The notes under the pieces: model-generated
Told to the model about the DNA's origin: nothing
Seen by the model: the letters and a program-made list of their open reading frames with translations, nothing else
Databases searched by the model: none
DNA from: Cinnamomum chago
Lineage: Eukaryota > Streptophyta > Magnoliopsida > Laurales > Lauraceae
Assembly: GCA_038049695.1 (NCBI GenBank)
Contig: CP142453.1
Span: 21,926,001 to 21,990,000, forward strand
Length of the DNA stretch: 64,000 nucleotides
Direction of reading: 5' to 3'
Program-made: the position numbers and the translations under genes
Shown here: piece by piece, positions 9,830 to 21,934 of the stretch
How the letters are laid out: the number at the start of each line of letters is the position of its first letter
How positions within the stretch are numbered: the first letter of the stretch is position 1

Positions 9830-11732
9830 TCTGTTAACATTCCCACTTCCTATTCTCAAGCTGTGAAGCATGAATGTTGGCGGAATGCTATGTCTGAGGA
9901 ATTAGAAGCTCTACAGAATAATCATACATGGGATGTGGTTACCTGCCCGCCTACAGTTCGACCTATTGGGTGTAAATGGGTTTATTCGGTCAAACTGAAA
10001 TTTGATGGCTCGCTAGACCGATACAAAGCTCGTCTGGTCGCTCTTGGTAATCGCCAAGAATATGGCATCGACTATGATGAAACATTTGCTCCGGTTGCAA
10101 AGATGACTATTGTCCGGATGATTATTGTCATTGCAGCATCTCAAGCTTGGCTCATTCTTCATTTAGATGTAAAGAATGCCTTTCTTCATGGTGATCTTAA
10201 AGAAGACATTTATATGCGCCTTCCTACCGGGTGTTCCTCTTCCAGTCGTTCAGATGTGGCTAAAACTTAGGCATTCCCTCTATGGGGTCTTAAACAGGCT
10301 CCTCGCGCTTGGTTTGAAAAATTTCGGGATGCCTTGCTTATGTTAGACTTCCAGCAAAGTCCGTATGATCCATTATTGTTTTTACATAAGTCTCCAAGTG
10401 GTATCACTATTCTTCTTGTTTATGTTGACGACATCATTATTACTGGGACGGATTCCAAAATGATATCGAAGCTTCAATCCTCATTGCATCAATCATTCCA
10501 TATGAAAGACTTGGGTCCCTTGACCTACTTCTTAGGTCTTGAAGTGCATCAAACAGAAAAAGGAATCATCTTGCACCAACACAAATATGCTCTAGACCTA
10601 ATTGAACTAGCAGGACTCCAGCAATCAACTCCAGTTGATACTCCTCTTGAAGTGAATTTGAAGCTCTCAAAGGATAGCGGGGATCTCCTTCCCGATGCCA
10701 TGCTCTATCGGCAATTGGTTGGTAGCTTGATCTACTTAACTCATACCCGCCCCGACATTTCCTTTGCTGTTAACATGGTCAGCCAGTATATGACTCAACC
10801 ACGGCATCTTCATTTGGCGGCTGTTCGACGAATTATTCGTTACCTACTTGGTACGACTACTCGTGGTCTATTTTTCCCTGCCGGCTACCCCCCAAATCTC
10901 ATTGCTTTCTCCGATGCTGATTGGGCGGGTTGTACTTGTAAGAAACCATATACCAACCTAAAAGCTTAAGCTGATAGGTGGAAGGCCCATACAGGTATAT
11001 TAAGATATGACAAGCCTATTACTTAGGCGATGTGGGATGTGGGACTTCCCAACACTCCCCCTCACGTGCAGGCCCAACAGATTTCATGGATGGGCCTGTC
11101 ACGTGGGCTACACAAGAACGACGGCCACGTGGGCCATGCAAGAACAACGGGATCGGAACCCGCTTTGATACCATGTAAGAAACCATATACCAACCTAAAA
11201 GCTTAAGCTGATAGGTGGAAGGCCCATACAGGTATATTAAGACATGACAAGCCTATTACTTAGGCGATGTGGGATGTGGGACTTCCCAACAGTACTGACA
11301 CCCGTCGGTCCACAATTGGGTGGTGTATGTATCTTGGCGATGCGTTGATATCCTGGAAATGTAAGAAACAAGATAAGGTTTCAAGATCTTCCAAGGAAGC
11401 CGAATATCGGGCCATGTCTGTGCGCTGAAATCCTTTGGCTTCGTGGGCTATTCTCAGATCTCGGTTTTCCACAAAGCTCACCTACGCCTCTCCATGCTGA
11501 CGACACTAGTACTATTCGTATTACAGAAAATCCAGTTTTTCATGAACAGACCAAGCATATTGAAGTTGATTGCCATTTCATTCGTGATGAATATCTACGG
11601 GACGTCATTTCCCTACCGTTCATTTCCTCTGGCTTCCAGATTGCGGACATCTTCACGAAGGGACTTCCTCGCCCACGTCATCAATTCTTATCCGGCAAAT
11701 TGATGCTTACTGATTCCCCCGCATCAATTTGA
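9830..11732 (+). pseudogene. Copia RT and RNase H (broken, carries TRIM)
   Basis: The RT begins near 9850 with WRNAMSEELEALQNNHTWD and includes GCKWVYSVKLKFDGS, YDETFAPVAK, HLDVKNAFLHGDL, a local double frameshift with TAG at 10268, GLKQAPRAWF and the catalytic YVDD at 10421-10432. RNase H follows (LTHTRPDISFAV, IAFSDADWAGC) until the TRIM at 10937. It resumes at 11297 with [16 protein letters not shown] and [10 protein letters not shown], then reads on with frame changes to KHIEVDCHFIRDE, IADIFTKGLP and a stop at 11730-11732. Confidence 0.92.
10937..11291 (-). mobile_element. TRIM (terminal-repeat retrotransposon in miniature)
   Basis: 355 bp. Two 118-bp direct terminal repeats (10937-11054 and 11174-11291) differ at one base (T/C). 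On the minus strand each starts TGTTGGGAAGTCCC and ends TTTCTTACA. The PBS TGGTATCAAAGC (11173-11162, minus) directly follows the 5' repeat, and a purine tract GTGAGGGGGAG (11065-11055, minus) precedes the 3' repeat. The target duplication GTACT lies at 10932-10936 and 11292-11296. It carries no coding sequence, so it must have been moved by proteins from another element. It splits the copia RNase H ORF cleanly. Confidence 0.96.
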
Positions 11733-11739
11733 GGGGGGG
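11729..11739 (+). other. Copia polypurine tract
   Basis: TTGAGGGGGGG immediately upstream of the 3' LTR; it overlaps the pol stop codon. Confidence 0.9.
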
Positions 11740-12036
11740 TGTTAACGCAAGTCCATTATAATATAAGTTTGGCCCATCCATGACCCATCTGCAAAGCCCA
11801 TTATGTTATAGACTTGTACAGCAATACATACTAAAATAGGAGATTTGATTGATTGATACTAGTCAGACTTGTACACCAATACATACTAAAATAGGAGATT
11901 TGATAGATTGTAATTGTAGCCCAAATTGGGCATCTCTGATCTATAAATTACAATGGTGAATCCTCAAGGAGATCATCGAATACAATTCCATTCAGCCTTG
12001 TCTATGAGTAATAGTTCTTCTGGCTTATTTGTGACA
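11740..12036 (+). repeat. Copia 3' LTR
   Basis: 297 bp, starts TGTTAACGCAAG and ends TTTGTGACA, followed by the second GTAGT. Near-identical to the 5' LTR; differences sit mainly in the last 100 bp. Confidence 0.95.
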
Positions 12037-12041
12037 GTAGT

Positions 12042-13640
12042 TGTTGAAGAACATGTTAATGGCGGCAATGGAAGAAGATCCACTATTTGCCCTTTCCACT
12101 TAAAAGAATGCATATGCCTATTTTGATTAGTAAATTCCTCTCGATCAAAGAGCCATGGCCGTCCAAGAAGTATATGAGCGATATTCATAGGAATTATGTC
12201 ACCATATTTCATCTTCATAAATGCCAATTTTGAAAGGAACCGAACATTGGCGGGTCACAGGAATTGAATGATCATCTACCCATGCAACCTCGTAAGGTTT
12301 TGGGTTCTTTTCGGTGGGCAATTTTAATTTATCAATCACTTCCTGTGCAACAATGTTCATAGAACTTCCACCATCAATAGTTCAATTACTCAACTTACCT
12401 TTGCATCTCACACGCGTCTGGAAGATTGAAGTTTTCCGCCAATCTTCTTCTTCCTTTTCATTGGTGGTTAGGAGTCGGCGTATGATGAGTAAAGGACCAC
12501 CTTCTTCAGCAGTGGTGGCTCTAAGAAGAGGTTCTGACTGTGCTTCTTGTTGAGTGTCTGACTGTTCTTCCGCCGGCGGATTCTCTAGGGGGTGGTTCCA
12601 TCTCAATGTGCTCATCATAGGGCTCATCTTCATAATAGGCATCTTCTTCTCAATAATAAAGATTTCGAACCTGTGGGCAATCATTGGCAAAGTGACCAGG
12701 TTGACGATAATGCCAACATTCGTCATTCTGCCGATCCTGCCTGGGAAGTCCACGTCTCCTCATATCCTGTCCATGTGTCATTGCACCCCTCTGGTTTTGA
12801 GCAAAAGGGCGATGATTAGGCTGGTTGGGCTGTTGTGTGGGTGGTGGACGATACCCTTGTGGTGGGGGCACAATTGGTTTGGAATTCAGGAGTTGGACAA
12901 TAACCTGGTGGTGGAGCACGATTATTTTGGAAATCAGGAACAATACGAGTCACAGATTCTTCGGTTTGAGTACCGAAGTGTCGAAGTGTCTCATATTTGG
13001 TGACTGTAATTCCAGTTCAACCCTTTTTTCCTTATAGATTTCATCAACTGTCTCAAAATCATGCATGAGGACCTCACGCGTAATCCCTTGGCGCAAATCA
13101 ATTCGATAACGGTTGACTAGTGCATGATCATTATCTCGAATTTGGCACCGAATAACATAATCATCGAACTTCTCTGCGTACTCATCTAATGATAAGGTGC
13201 CTTGTCTGAAGACAAAGAACTCTTGTTGAAGGATGTCCAGATAGTTAGAGGGCATGTACTTACCTTTGAGCTTTTCGCGCATGTCTTCCCACTCCCAGCT
13301 AGTGATAGCGGGGCATTTCATGAAAAGATTGTTATGATCATTGTCATGCCACCATGCATGTGCTGAACCCTTACGCTTGACCTTCACGAAGGCCACATGC
13401 TGTGCATCATCCATATTATACCAATTGAAATAATCTTCAACAGAATTAAGCCAATCAATAAAAAGCCTTTTGATTGAGGCGTCTAGAAAAATCAGCCACT
13501 TCAACTTTTACTCGTTTGGTAATATCATCAATTTTGGGTGCCACTGGTGTATCCTCGAGTTCTTTTTCAAAAAAAAGACACTTGATGAAATCATGAATAG
13601 ATTCATGTTTGCTGGAGTTAGCTTGCTGAGGTACAATTTA
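12042..13640 (-). pseudogene. Gypsy gag and protease remnant
   Basis: The minus-strand gag domain runs from about 13640 to 12960 (FIDWLNSVEDYFNWYNMDDA, AHAWWHDND, SWEWEDMREKLKGKYMPSNY, GTLSLDEYAEKFDDYVIRC). A frame change occurs near 13460. The zinc knuckle CWHYRQPGHFANDC (near 12710) has Tyr in place of the second Cys. The protease region shows TIDGGSSMNIV near 12380, with a TGA just upstream, then IPMNIAHILLGRPWLFDRE (about 12190-12130). The sequence ends at the copia insertion and resumes at 6230. It is multiply broken. Confidence 0.88.
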
Positions 13641-14192
13641 TGGAGTACCCGCACTTGAAGGATTGTCCCATATCAGATGCCTCATGGATCACTACTACTG
13701 ATTTTCAGCGCCTCAATCCAAACTTATATGAGCGTTATCAAGTTATACACTCGCTGGAGTCGAGTTTTTCTAAGGCGGGGAGAACTCGTGCAGGTCAAGC
13801 TAGGCCCAAGTCCACAGGGTCAGACCCATAAGCTCCCGACCCATTGGGTTAGCCCACAAGTCCTAATGGGAAACAACCAGTTATTCTGTGGGGAAGTGAT
13901 ATTTAGTTTCCTAATTGCTTTAGTATTTTGGATTAGTAGGTTTCCTTATTGATTTAGGAATTTTATGTTTAGCAATTAAAAGTCCTAATGGCAGGAAATA
14001 TTATTTGATCTTTTTTATAAATATGTAAATGCCCTTTTGGCTTTGATTTGTGTTTGGCTTCTTGATCGTGCGCTTTTGACTGCTTCGAATCCAGATGGAT
14101 TCGACCATATCCCGTCTGCGGGTTTGGTCTATTCCTGGGCTGCATCAGTGTGAGTTTGAATCTCTTGTAAACCCAAAAAAAAAAAAAAAAAA
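13640..14192 (+). repeat. Retroelement-derived remnant ending in poly(A)
   Basis: A short open stretch (13640-13831) is followed by AT-rich, UTR-like sequence that ends in 18 A residues at 14174-14191 ('gtaaacccaaaa'). The open stretch resembles the region after pol in some plant gypsy elements, but this rests only on general appearance (KxYTRxxRVxxRxG-like text). It may be a retrocopied retroelement end. No target duplication was found. Confidence 0.35.
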
Positions 14193-17100
14193 GGGATGCA
14201 AAATATTCGAGTCCTAACAGGTTTTAGTTATATCAGGAATTAATTTACTCATAATTTTCTGATACACAAAATGAATTGACAAAGTCAAACGATCTTAAAA
14301 AAAAAAAGGTGTGAGGAAGGAGGATATTTTGGTCATGGGAGAAGAAAATGAAGTAATAAAGAGTAAAAGGAGAGGGTACTGTGTTCAATGAGCAACCCAC
14401 ACTTAAATGGAGAGGGAAGAATGCAGGAAGGAGTCCCGCTCCGTGTCTCACTCACAGTTCAAACTTCAGAGACTTGTAGGGAGTGGAACTTAATAGTAGG
14501 TCCCACCTATTCAAGATCTGAACGGCTAAAATTTAACCTCCTCTGTTATGTGATTTAACAAAATTCACCTCAATAAGAGTTTGTCTCATCATTAGATTGA
14601 GGATATGGCTGTGATTAATCATGTACTCAATCTGATGGTGGTAAAAACTCTTTGTAATGTAAAAGATGAAACATATCTCTGAATATGAGGGCTGTCACCA
14701 GTTCAGATTTTTAGTAGGTGGGGCATAGTGTAAACTTTTACTCTCCTACACATAAAGCCTGAGTTAGGATATTGGAGGAAAGGATGCTGAGGGACAGAGT
14801 AACATACATAGAAATGTCTCCCAGGCATCTGCGAATACTTATTTTGCTCGAGGTTCTTCATTGATTAAAGGTTGGTCCAAGTGGACCGCATAGAGCTGAA
14901 CTGCATATGCAGTCCGCTGATAGGAGAACATTCTCCTTGATTATTCAGACTATTAATCTGATGAGAACTGTGGATAGAGTTGTACCAAGATTCAATTGGA
15001 AAATCCTAAGCCTTAAAGTTTCTATTTGGTTTATTTTTTTTCAGGTAATCTTATTTACCTTTTTTTTTTTTCTGTAGTCATGTATTCATAGGTGGTTTGA
15101 GAAAGGGAGATTCATGTAAAAGAAAGTAAATTTGTTTACAATGAAAGATTTATGTAGTATATAGACCGAAGCGAAGTTACAGTTTTCGAATTACAGGCGA
15201 CGAAATTTGCCTGATTGAGATCTGAGAGAAGCAAAGGTTTGAGTGTTGTCTAGGAATTCTACCCAGTTTACCTTTGGCGATTATGTTTGGTTTACTTTAG
15301 ACAAACCCGGTTAGGAAGAGTTCTAGCTAGAATTGGGAGGATGAACAGATACTTTATAATCTAAAGATAATTCTAGATCACTTCAGAACCTGCCCAGTGG
15401 CGTCAGAAGTTAATTGTTCATAACGTATCAGCAGCAATTGAAGAATGCAAATCTTGATATGAAAAATCCTTGTGCTCCAAATCCAAGAGTAATAGTCAAT
15501 CAGCTGAGAAACATTTTTTAGAAGTTCAGAACTCAAAACACAAAACTTCACTTGGTACCATATCGAAACAGTTCAATTTTGCACACTGAGTTGTTGTTGT
15601 GACCCTTACTAACTGATTGACTCTGTTTCTTCTGCTTTTTATTAGTTAGAATGAAGATTACTTTTGGGCCTGTCTCAAAAAGGACTTGTGGTTAAATCTG
15701 ATAGGTTTTCAGCCTCAAATATAATTCTGAGCCCACCTGGTAAGGTTGTGGGAGGCTGGAGTGTACTGATAAGGGCTCGAGTCTGATTAGGTCTGGCCTC
15801 CAAGATATGGGCCGAGCCCCGTACGATTGCGGAATCTAAACTTTGTCTGAGTAAAGCTTGTTGGTCCTGCTGAACATTCCAGAGCTGCCTCTTATCAGAT
15901 TTGCGTTCAGGCCAGCCAAGTTGCCAAATCTTTTGATAGCTGTAGTCAAATGCTTACATTGTGCGTTGCTTGGAAGAAATTAGCAGATCTTGCTCTGGGT
16001 GGCCCATCATACCTTAGATGATCGCAACTTCTGATTGACCATCTTTCAAAATAATAGGTTGCCCAAATATGGACTAAATGCAATGCAACACCATATCTGT
16101 GAATTTCTTGGAGGTTGATTATGAGTGAGATTGTTCACCTTATCCAGAGACTAAATGCAGCAGGGGAATTATTAGTAATATTAAAAGGACAATGGGGATG
16201 GTAATACCTACCCTTTGATTAGCTTTCAATTGCTTGACTCACAAGAATTTCACACATCGTGGGACCTTCTAGGCTTTGGGATGATTTGGATCCTTCTGTC
16301 ATGTTGTCATTGGCATTTAAAGCTAGACTGAGACTTTTTGATATGGTACAATTGTCTTTCTAAGTTAACACAGAATGCAGGGAATCTCATTTATGGAAGA
16401 CGTGACAGGAATGGGGATGGCTCTTCATATATTACTATGTTTCGTGCTCTGACTTGCCCATACATAGAAATATAGTCATTTAATTAAATAGCTCAGACCA
16501 TGCTAAAGTCATTCAATACATCATACGGAAAAAATTATGCATTTAGGTATAATTTGGTTTAGACTTTCAAAAGTTGTTATAAAAAATTAATTAAACAATG
16601 TAAAATGTCAAACAGTCAGATGCTCATATTTTGCTTGTAAAATTTTTAGACCGCGCACTCTGCCAAATACAATTTAGTGCAAATTTTTCTCAAATTTTTG
16701 ACTTCAGGATATCATTAAAAAGGAGTAATTTGGGGGGAACACATTTGTGTAACCTACCTTGATCCAATCCCTCCATGTGCTTACAACTCCTTGAAGCTTT
16801 TCATAATTTAGATGAAATGTTTGGTTTGGGGTTCGTGACAAATAATCACCAAAACGTCTGGGATGGATAATTTTTTAGTATGATGCATGTCCAGCATGTT
16901 ATCCTTAAAACATGTGTATAGTTCAATGCCTTGAATGAAAAAAAAAAATCAAAGTGAAGGTTTTTCTTATAAAAAAAAAGGGGGTATATGCATATAGTAG
17001 TTCTATAATGCTCAAATTGGCTGTCCACAGTAAAAAAAAGTGTGTTGAGGACTGATCCACATGGTAGACATGGGATATATGAATACCAGTCCACACAGTT

Positions 17101-17356
17101 GGGACTGCTTGCATAGATTTGGTATATAAATGAAAAATGACTGTGCATGCTATCTATTAGTTGGGATTACCTGCATAGATCTTGTTTATAAATGAAAAAG
17201 GACTGATTGCTATCATCTTTCATATTTTACTAGTTGAATTTGGACCTCTGAGGGTTACTTTTTTTTCCCCCTCATAATCTGCTGAGCATTGCTCTTTAAC
17301 ACTCTATTTGATGCCAATTATTTCTATGGAGAATAGCATAATACGGCTGTGGATTT

Positions 17357-17387
<31 letters not shown>

Positions 17388-18867
17388 AATTTATTTTATG
17401 GGATTTCAGTGTTCTTTGGAAATAAATACTACAGAAGAAACGAAAGCTTGAAGGAGCAATAAAATGAGAGAAGGTAAAAGAGAGAGAGAACTTCAAAGAA
17501 AGACTTTGGTATGGAAGACTTGTGTATGTTAAGTTTGCATGTAAATTGATTTTCAACTTGAATGGCTCATCCAAACATGGTCCAAGGCACTGGAGATCAG
17601 CACAAAGTACTTCAGTTCTCTCGTTTTGCCCACAGAGGAGCTGTTCCGATCTATCTTCGGAAACCAAATTCATATAAACTGCATTACAGCTATTTTGTTC
17701 TTTGTCATAAACCAATCACAAATAAAATGAGTTACATGTAATCTGATTTACCCATCGCCCTTCATCCTGCGAAAATGGATTGTTCTTTGAATCCCTGTTG
17801 CAAGTATTGTTAATTACCATGGAAATAACATGACTTTAGCTTATGTCATTGATTTGTGACTAAACAAATCAATCGTGGGAGGAAGGTTGTTAGATTTCAT
17901 CAATCCCCTTTATATTTCTTCCATGGTGTGACTCCTTCTAGAGACTTGTGGAGAATATCACAACAAAACGCTAGTGGGCGGTAGCTCTCTGTCTTAGTTG
18001 TAACGTGGAAGTACAATTGCAACCTTTGGATCACAATAAATTAAAGAGATGACTGGTTAAAAAATTGTGGAAAGGCCTACTGTGAGTGACAACAAAGTTC
18101 TTAAACAAGTAGGAAAAAAGAGGCTCATCTCACCCTGGTCTGCGGAATCTTCTTCCTTCACCAACTACTTCACCAGTTATTGAAAGGGATCGTCAGCAAT
18201 TTGTCATCTTCCCTTCCAAATATGTGTACTGTGTGAAGGCCATTTTTGTGCTATTTCAAGCCTCAGATTGATTGTGATTGAACACTCTCCACTCAGGTGA
18301 TGCAATCTATAATAACACCAGCAGTCAGAAAAAAAAAAAAAACAACAGCAGCCGCCATAAACTACTGCCATTAATGTTAAGAACATTATTTGTTGACCGG
18401 CTTAATAGAACAAATTATGGCTTAGCTTGGGTCAGTTTGAGTTTGATCTGTTGAGCCCATCTCAAGTTAGGCTCAAGCTTGAGTTCCACTTGATTTACAC
18501 ACATGCCTACAATACTCAGTTACTGAGCTAACATTAAGCTCGAACCAAGTTTTAACTTCAAACCAATGATGAACATGGACTAGATTGAATTCACCTTGTA
18601 GAGTAATCAAGTCAGGTCATCTAAGCTTGATTAACGATGAGCCAAGCTTAGATTAGTGTCTATAAATATACTACTGTCTTATTTGTCTGTCTAAACAAGT
18701 TGCAATATAAAGCTAATATATATAAGCTTGTAAGATGACTGTGCTGCACGATCTTCCTTTTCTAGTTGTATCTTACTGTGCTGGTTGTTTCTATCGAGAG
18801 TATTTTTAGAGGTGGTCACGGTCATTTTTACTGGCCTCCTCTCATTTTTGCAGCAAAATCTGTGAGT

Positions 18868-18906
<39 letters not shown>

Positions 18907-21293
18907 TTATGAAGTTCTTACTGGTTGCTGAGGGTTAGAATCTTGGGCATGCCACCTTCCCTCACGCAATGATAATCTTACCTCACCTTATGTCTATATC
19001 TTTTTCGAGGGCTCCCTCACCTCATCCAAGGTCTCCTTCCCTCACCCGAGGTTTGGGGTACTCCCGGCCCTATAAGTTGGGTAAAAAAATATGAAAAAAA
19101 AAAACACTGAAAAAAGGAAAAAAAAAAAAAAAACAAAAGAGAAGAAACTGGATGATTATGAGATGACATTACCAATATGGGTAGCAATGCATACTTATTC
19201 ATGTTATGAATCATGATATCCATCGGTTCTCGTTTTAATCTCTGAAAAATGTGATCGCGTGGTAATAAATGGGCATGGCTATCAAATTTAGCGTATACCT
19301 GTTAGGTAATTTTTTCGTAAAATAAAGGTAAAATAAAGCATCAAATTTAAGAGAGAATAAAATATATGAAAGTTATGGTTGTCTTGTTTTTAGTGAATTG
19401 GTAAGAAATTCTTTTTTAGTCGATTCATAGTAGGTCTTGGGTATTAATGATTTCGACCGATTTGAAACTAAAACGACTTTGATGATCCTTGACATGGACA
19501 TTAATTAAAGCATCGGAATTCTGAGACCCCACAAGTTTGTACAAATGATTCCCATTAATCGAGTATTTGTAGAACTCACGTTTTCCAAATGGTATCTTTG
19601 ATTTTTGTTACACAAGGAAAAGGCTTACACAAGAAAACCTTGAAATTGCTACCAGTCATAGAGGATGCTAGTATGAAACTTTTTAAGCCAATTAAAAATG
19701 GTAGAAAATTCGACATTCTGTTGCTGATGGCCTTCTAAACCTACCTGAATGGTCCAAGCAAAGGGGGTGCAAAATTTTTCACTATTTTAAAATATTTATT
19801 AAATAATTTAATTAATCTGTGCCCAAAAAAAAAATCTTTGGGGGCCTTGTAATGTGTTCATTTCATTTTCCTAGATATTCTAATTTTTCATAGTATCCAT
19901 CTAATATAGTTGGCACAAGGCTTCCAACAAATTCTTGGCCCTGGCTTCCTTTTATCAGTTCACTCTTGTGGCGAGCAAGCTATCCTCTAAATGGGTCCAA
20001 GCCCCCTTGACAAGTACTTAAAAAAAAAAATTTAACCTAGTTGGGACAAGACTTTGACGATGATGATCTGTCCAATAAACTTGTACTGAAGTAAATGACT
20101 CATTTCAGACATTACAACCTTTGGGAACTTTTTTGCACTTGCATAAATGAATAATAGAGTGATGCTAGTATCAAACTCTTAATGACATATTGTAAAAGAA
20201 ATTGTCATTATGCTACCAATAGTCACTACTAAACTAATCAAGATGGTCAGGATGGAAAGGTCCTTGTATAGGTAGAGATACTCAAAATATCAACACGATA
20301 GGATTCAATTTGTTGTGGATTTGAGGCCTCAAAATCACCCACCCTGGAAGTATTGAAATAGAGGGTCTGGATGAGCGTCCAATCAAGTTGAGTGCCAACT
20401 CAACTCAAAAAGGATGAAAACAAAAGGGGTTTGTAGTTTGCTTGATCAGAGAGTGTTTCCAATTTGGTTCATGAGTGAGGGTCTCTCACGGGTCCATTTC
20501 TGTGCTTATCATAGAAGAGCCTGGTCAGCCCCCAAGAGTCTTTATCTTATTTAATTTATACTAGTGTTCAATTGGAGTCTAATTTGTGTATTAGATCAAA
20601 CTAAGTTTATATCAGATATGCATATCAATGCCCACGAATCACATCCCATTCACACGATCATGTCAATGTTAATCCACGAGTAGCTTATTGGTGAGGAATC
20701 TCCTTTTCACCTAAACAACCGCGGATCAACTCTAGCTGTAGCACCAATGGGGGCGGACTTGGGGGTGGGTGTTGGTGGTTGAGTAATTCGATGCCCACAA
20801 AAATAAAAAAATTATTTTTTACATATGAATCCTCCTTAAATTCAATTTTTTCCAATTTTATGACCGAAATTCAAATAATATCACTATAGTTACTCGACTT
20901 GGGCCAACAGTTTTTTAAAAACTATTTTTTCCCTAGATCCCATGGTGTCATGGTTTTTATGCTACATCTTAGGAATTTTTTTTTTTGAATGATAGAACAT
21001 AAAAAATGGTGGTCAAATGCGTATTTATTTTTCACAAATACCCATTTTTAGTGTTATATAAAAATGAATTCACTTGCACGTTGCAGTAAATGTATGGTGC
21101 CGAAACTATTAAATCTCATGGATATCATGGGATATGGCATAAAAAAGTTAAAGAAATGTTAACCAGAGTCACACAACTTTAGTAACATTAACTGAATTTT
21201 GGTCATGAAATTAAATAAAACTACAAAAAAATTATTTGAGAACTTTTTGTGGGGCCCACATTTGGGGATGAGAATATGGGGGGTGGAAAGATC
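14193..21293. other. Intergenic, no gene seen
   Basis: AT-rich DNA with scattered short ORFs and no recognisable domain or convincing exon. An (AT)n run lies at 17362-17387 and a (GA)n run at about 18871-18904. About 18420-18680 is a diverged repeat built on CAAGCTTGA/GAGCTTAAG-like words. Several A/T homopolymers occur. Confidence 0.55.
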
Positions 21294-21528
21294 TATGTGA
21301 GACCACCTAAAGTATCAAATTTGACTCTAAACCCATGCCCCTAACCCCTTCATCCATGGCCCAAAATTTTAATGACTTCATATTCAAAAAATTATTCAAC
21401 CTTTCATATACTATGTGAGACCACCCAAAGTATCAAATTTGACCCTAAACCCATGCACCTAATCCTTTCATCCGTGGCTCAAAAATTTAATGGCTTCATA
21501 TTCAAAAAATTATTCAACCCTTGATCTA
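21294..21528 (+). repeat. 118-bp tandem duplication
   Basis: Two head-to-tail copies (21294-21411, 21412-21528), both starting TATGTGAGACCACC and containing AGTATCAAATTTGAC and TTCAAAAAATTATTCAACC. About a dozen substitutions separate them. Non-coding. Confidence 0.88.
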
Positions 21529-21751
21529 ACGGTTCAATCCATTCGGACGTGTGCCAATCCTTGAGATTAGTGACTATCAAGGGGGTCCCTATTGGTTGCT
21601 AGGTATGGATTGGTTGTTAAAAAAAAAAACCCGTAAATAAATCTCATCCTATCCTATTGCCACCCTTGGCAATAGACATCATGTATTGGGATTCGGGAGT
21701 ACAACTAAAAGGAATTTTTTTATTCTGATTCTTCAACAATCTCGGAAAAAA

Positions 21752-21934
21752 GAGGCTTGCTACTTGGACCGAAATGGGGGACCGAACCATGGCCCGGTCC
21801 CCCATCCGGACCACAGAATCCCAGGGCAGCCTGGGATTCTGTGGTCCGAATGGGGGAGCCCTGAGATTCTGTGGTCCGGATGGGGGACCGGGCCATGGTT
21901 TGGTCTCCCCATTTCGGTCCAAGTAGACTTAATC
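21752..21934. mobile_element. Fold-back element with long inverted repeat
   Basis: Arms 21760-21820 and 21865-21926 form an inverted repeat of about 61 bp with only a few mismatches (CTACTTGGACCGAAATGG at one end, its complement at the other). An inner palindrome GAATCCCAGG-gcag-CCTGGGATTC spans 21817-21840, and a third partial copy of the arm tip lies at 21835-21857. The 9-mer CGGAAAAAA flanks it at 21743-21751 and 21935-21943 and may be a target duplication (9 bp is the Mutator size). GC content is far above the surroundings. Superfamily is uncertain. Confidence 0.7.

Larger units (their letters stand above)
6236..12036 (+). mobile_element. Ty1/copia LTR retrotransposon with TRIM insertion
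   Basis: Complete structure: 297-bp 5' LTR (6236-6532), PBS at 6533, gag-protease-integrase-RT-RNase H in copia order, polypurine tract (11729-11739), 297-bp 3' LTR (11740-12036). The duplicated target GTAGT lies at 6231-6235 and 12037-12041. LTRs start TGTTAACG and end GTGACA, and differ by about six substitutions on my reading, so the insertion is fairly young. Coding capacity is destroyed by a 26-bp duplication, several stops and frameshifts, and a TRIM in RNase H. It sits in the minus-strand gypsy element between protease and RT. Confidence 0.95.
2032..13640 (-). mobile_element. Degenerate Ty3/gypsy retrotransposon split by later insertions
   Basis: On the minus strand the parts lie in gypsy order: gag with zinc knuckle (13640-12400), aspartic protease (12400-12042), RT N-terminal part (6230-5834), RT core and RNase H (2802-2032). 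The gaps are explained exactly by the copia insertion (6236-12036, duplicated GTAGT) and the hAT-like insertion (2811-5825, 8-bp duplication), with a LINE at the far end. Stops and frameshifts occur throughout. Its LTRs and any integrase were not found; the 3' part is lost beyond the LINE. Total gypsy-derived sequence visible is about 2.8 kb. Confidence 0.88.

Noticed and set aside
12554..13003. Plus-strand 149-codon ORF across the gypsy gag
   Set aside because: The minus strand gives clear gag and zinc-knuckle text here; the plus-strand reading is a shadow.
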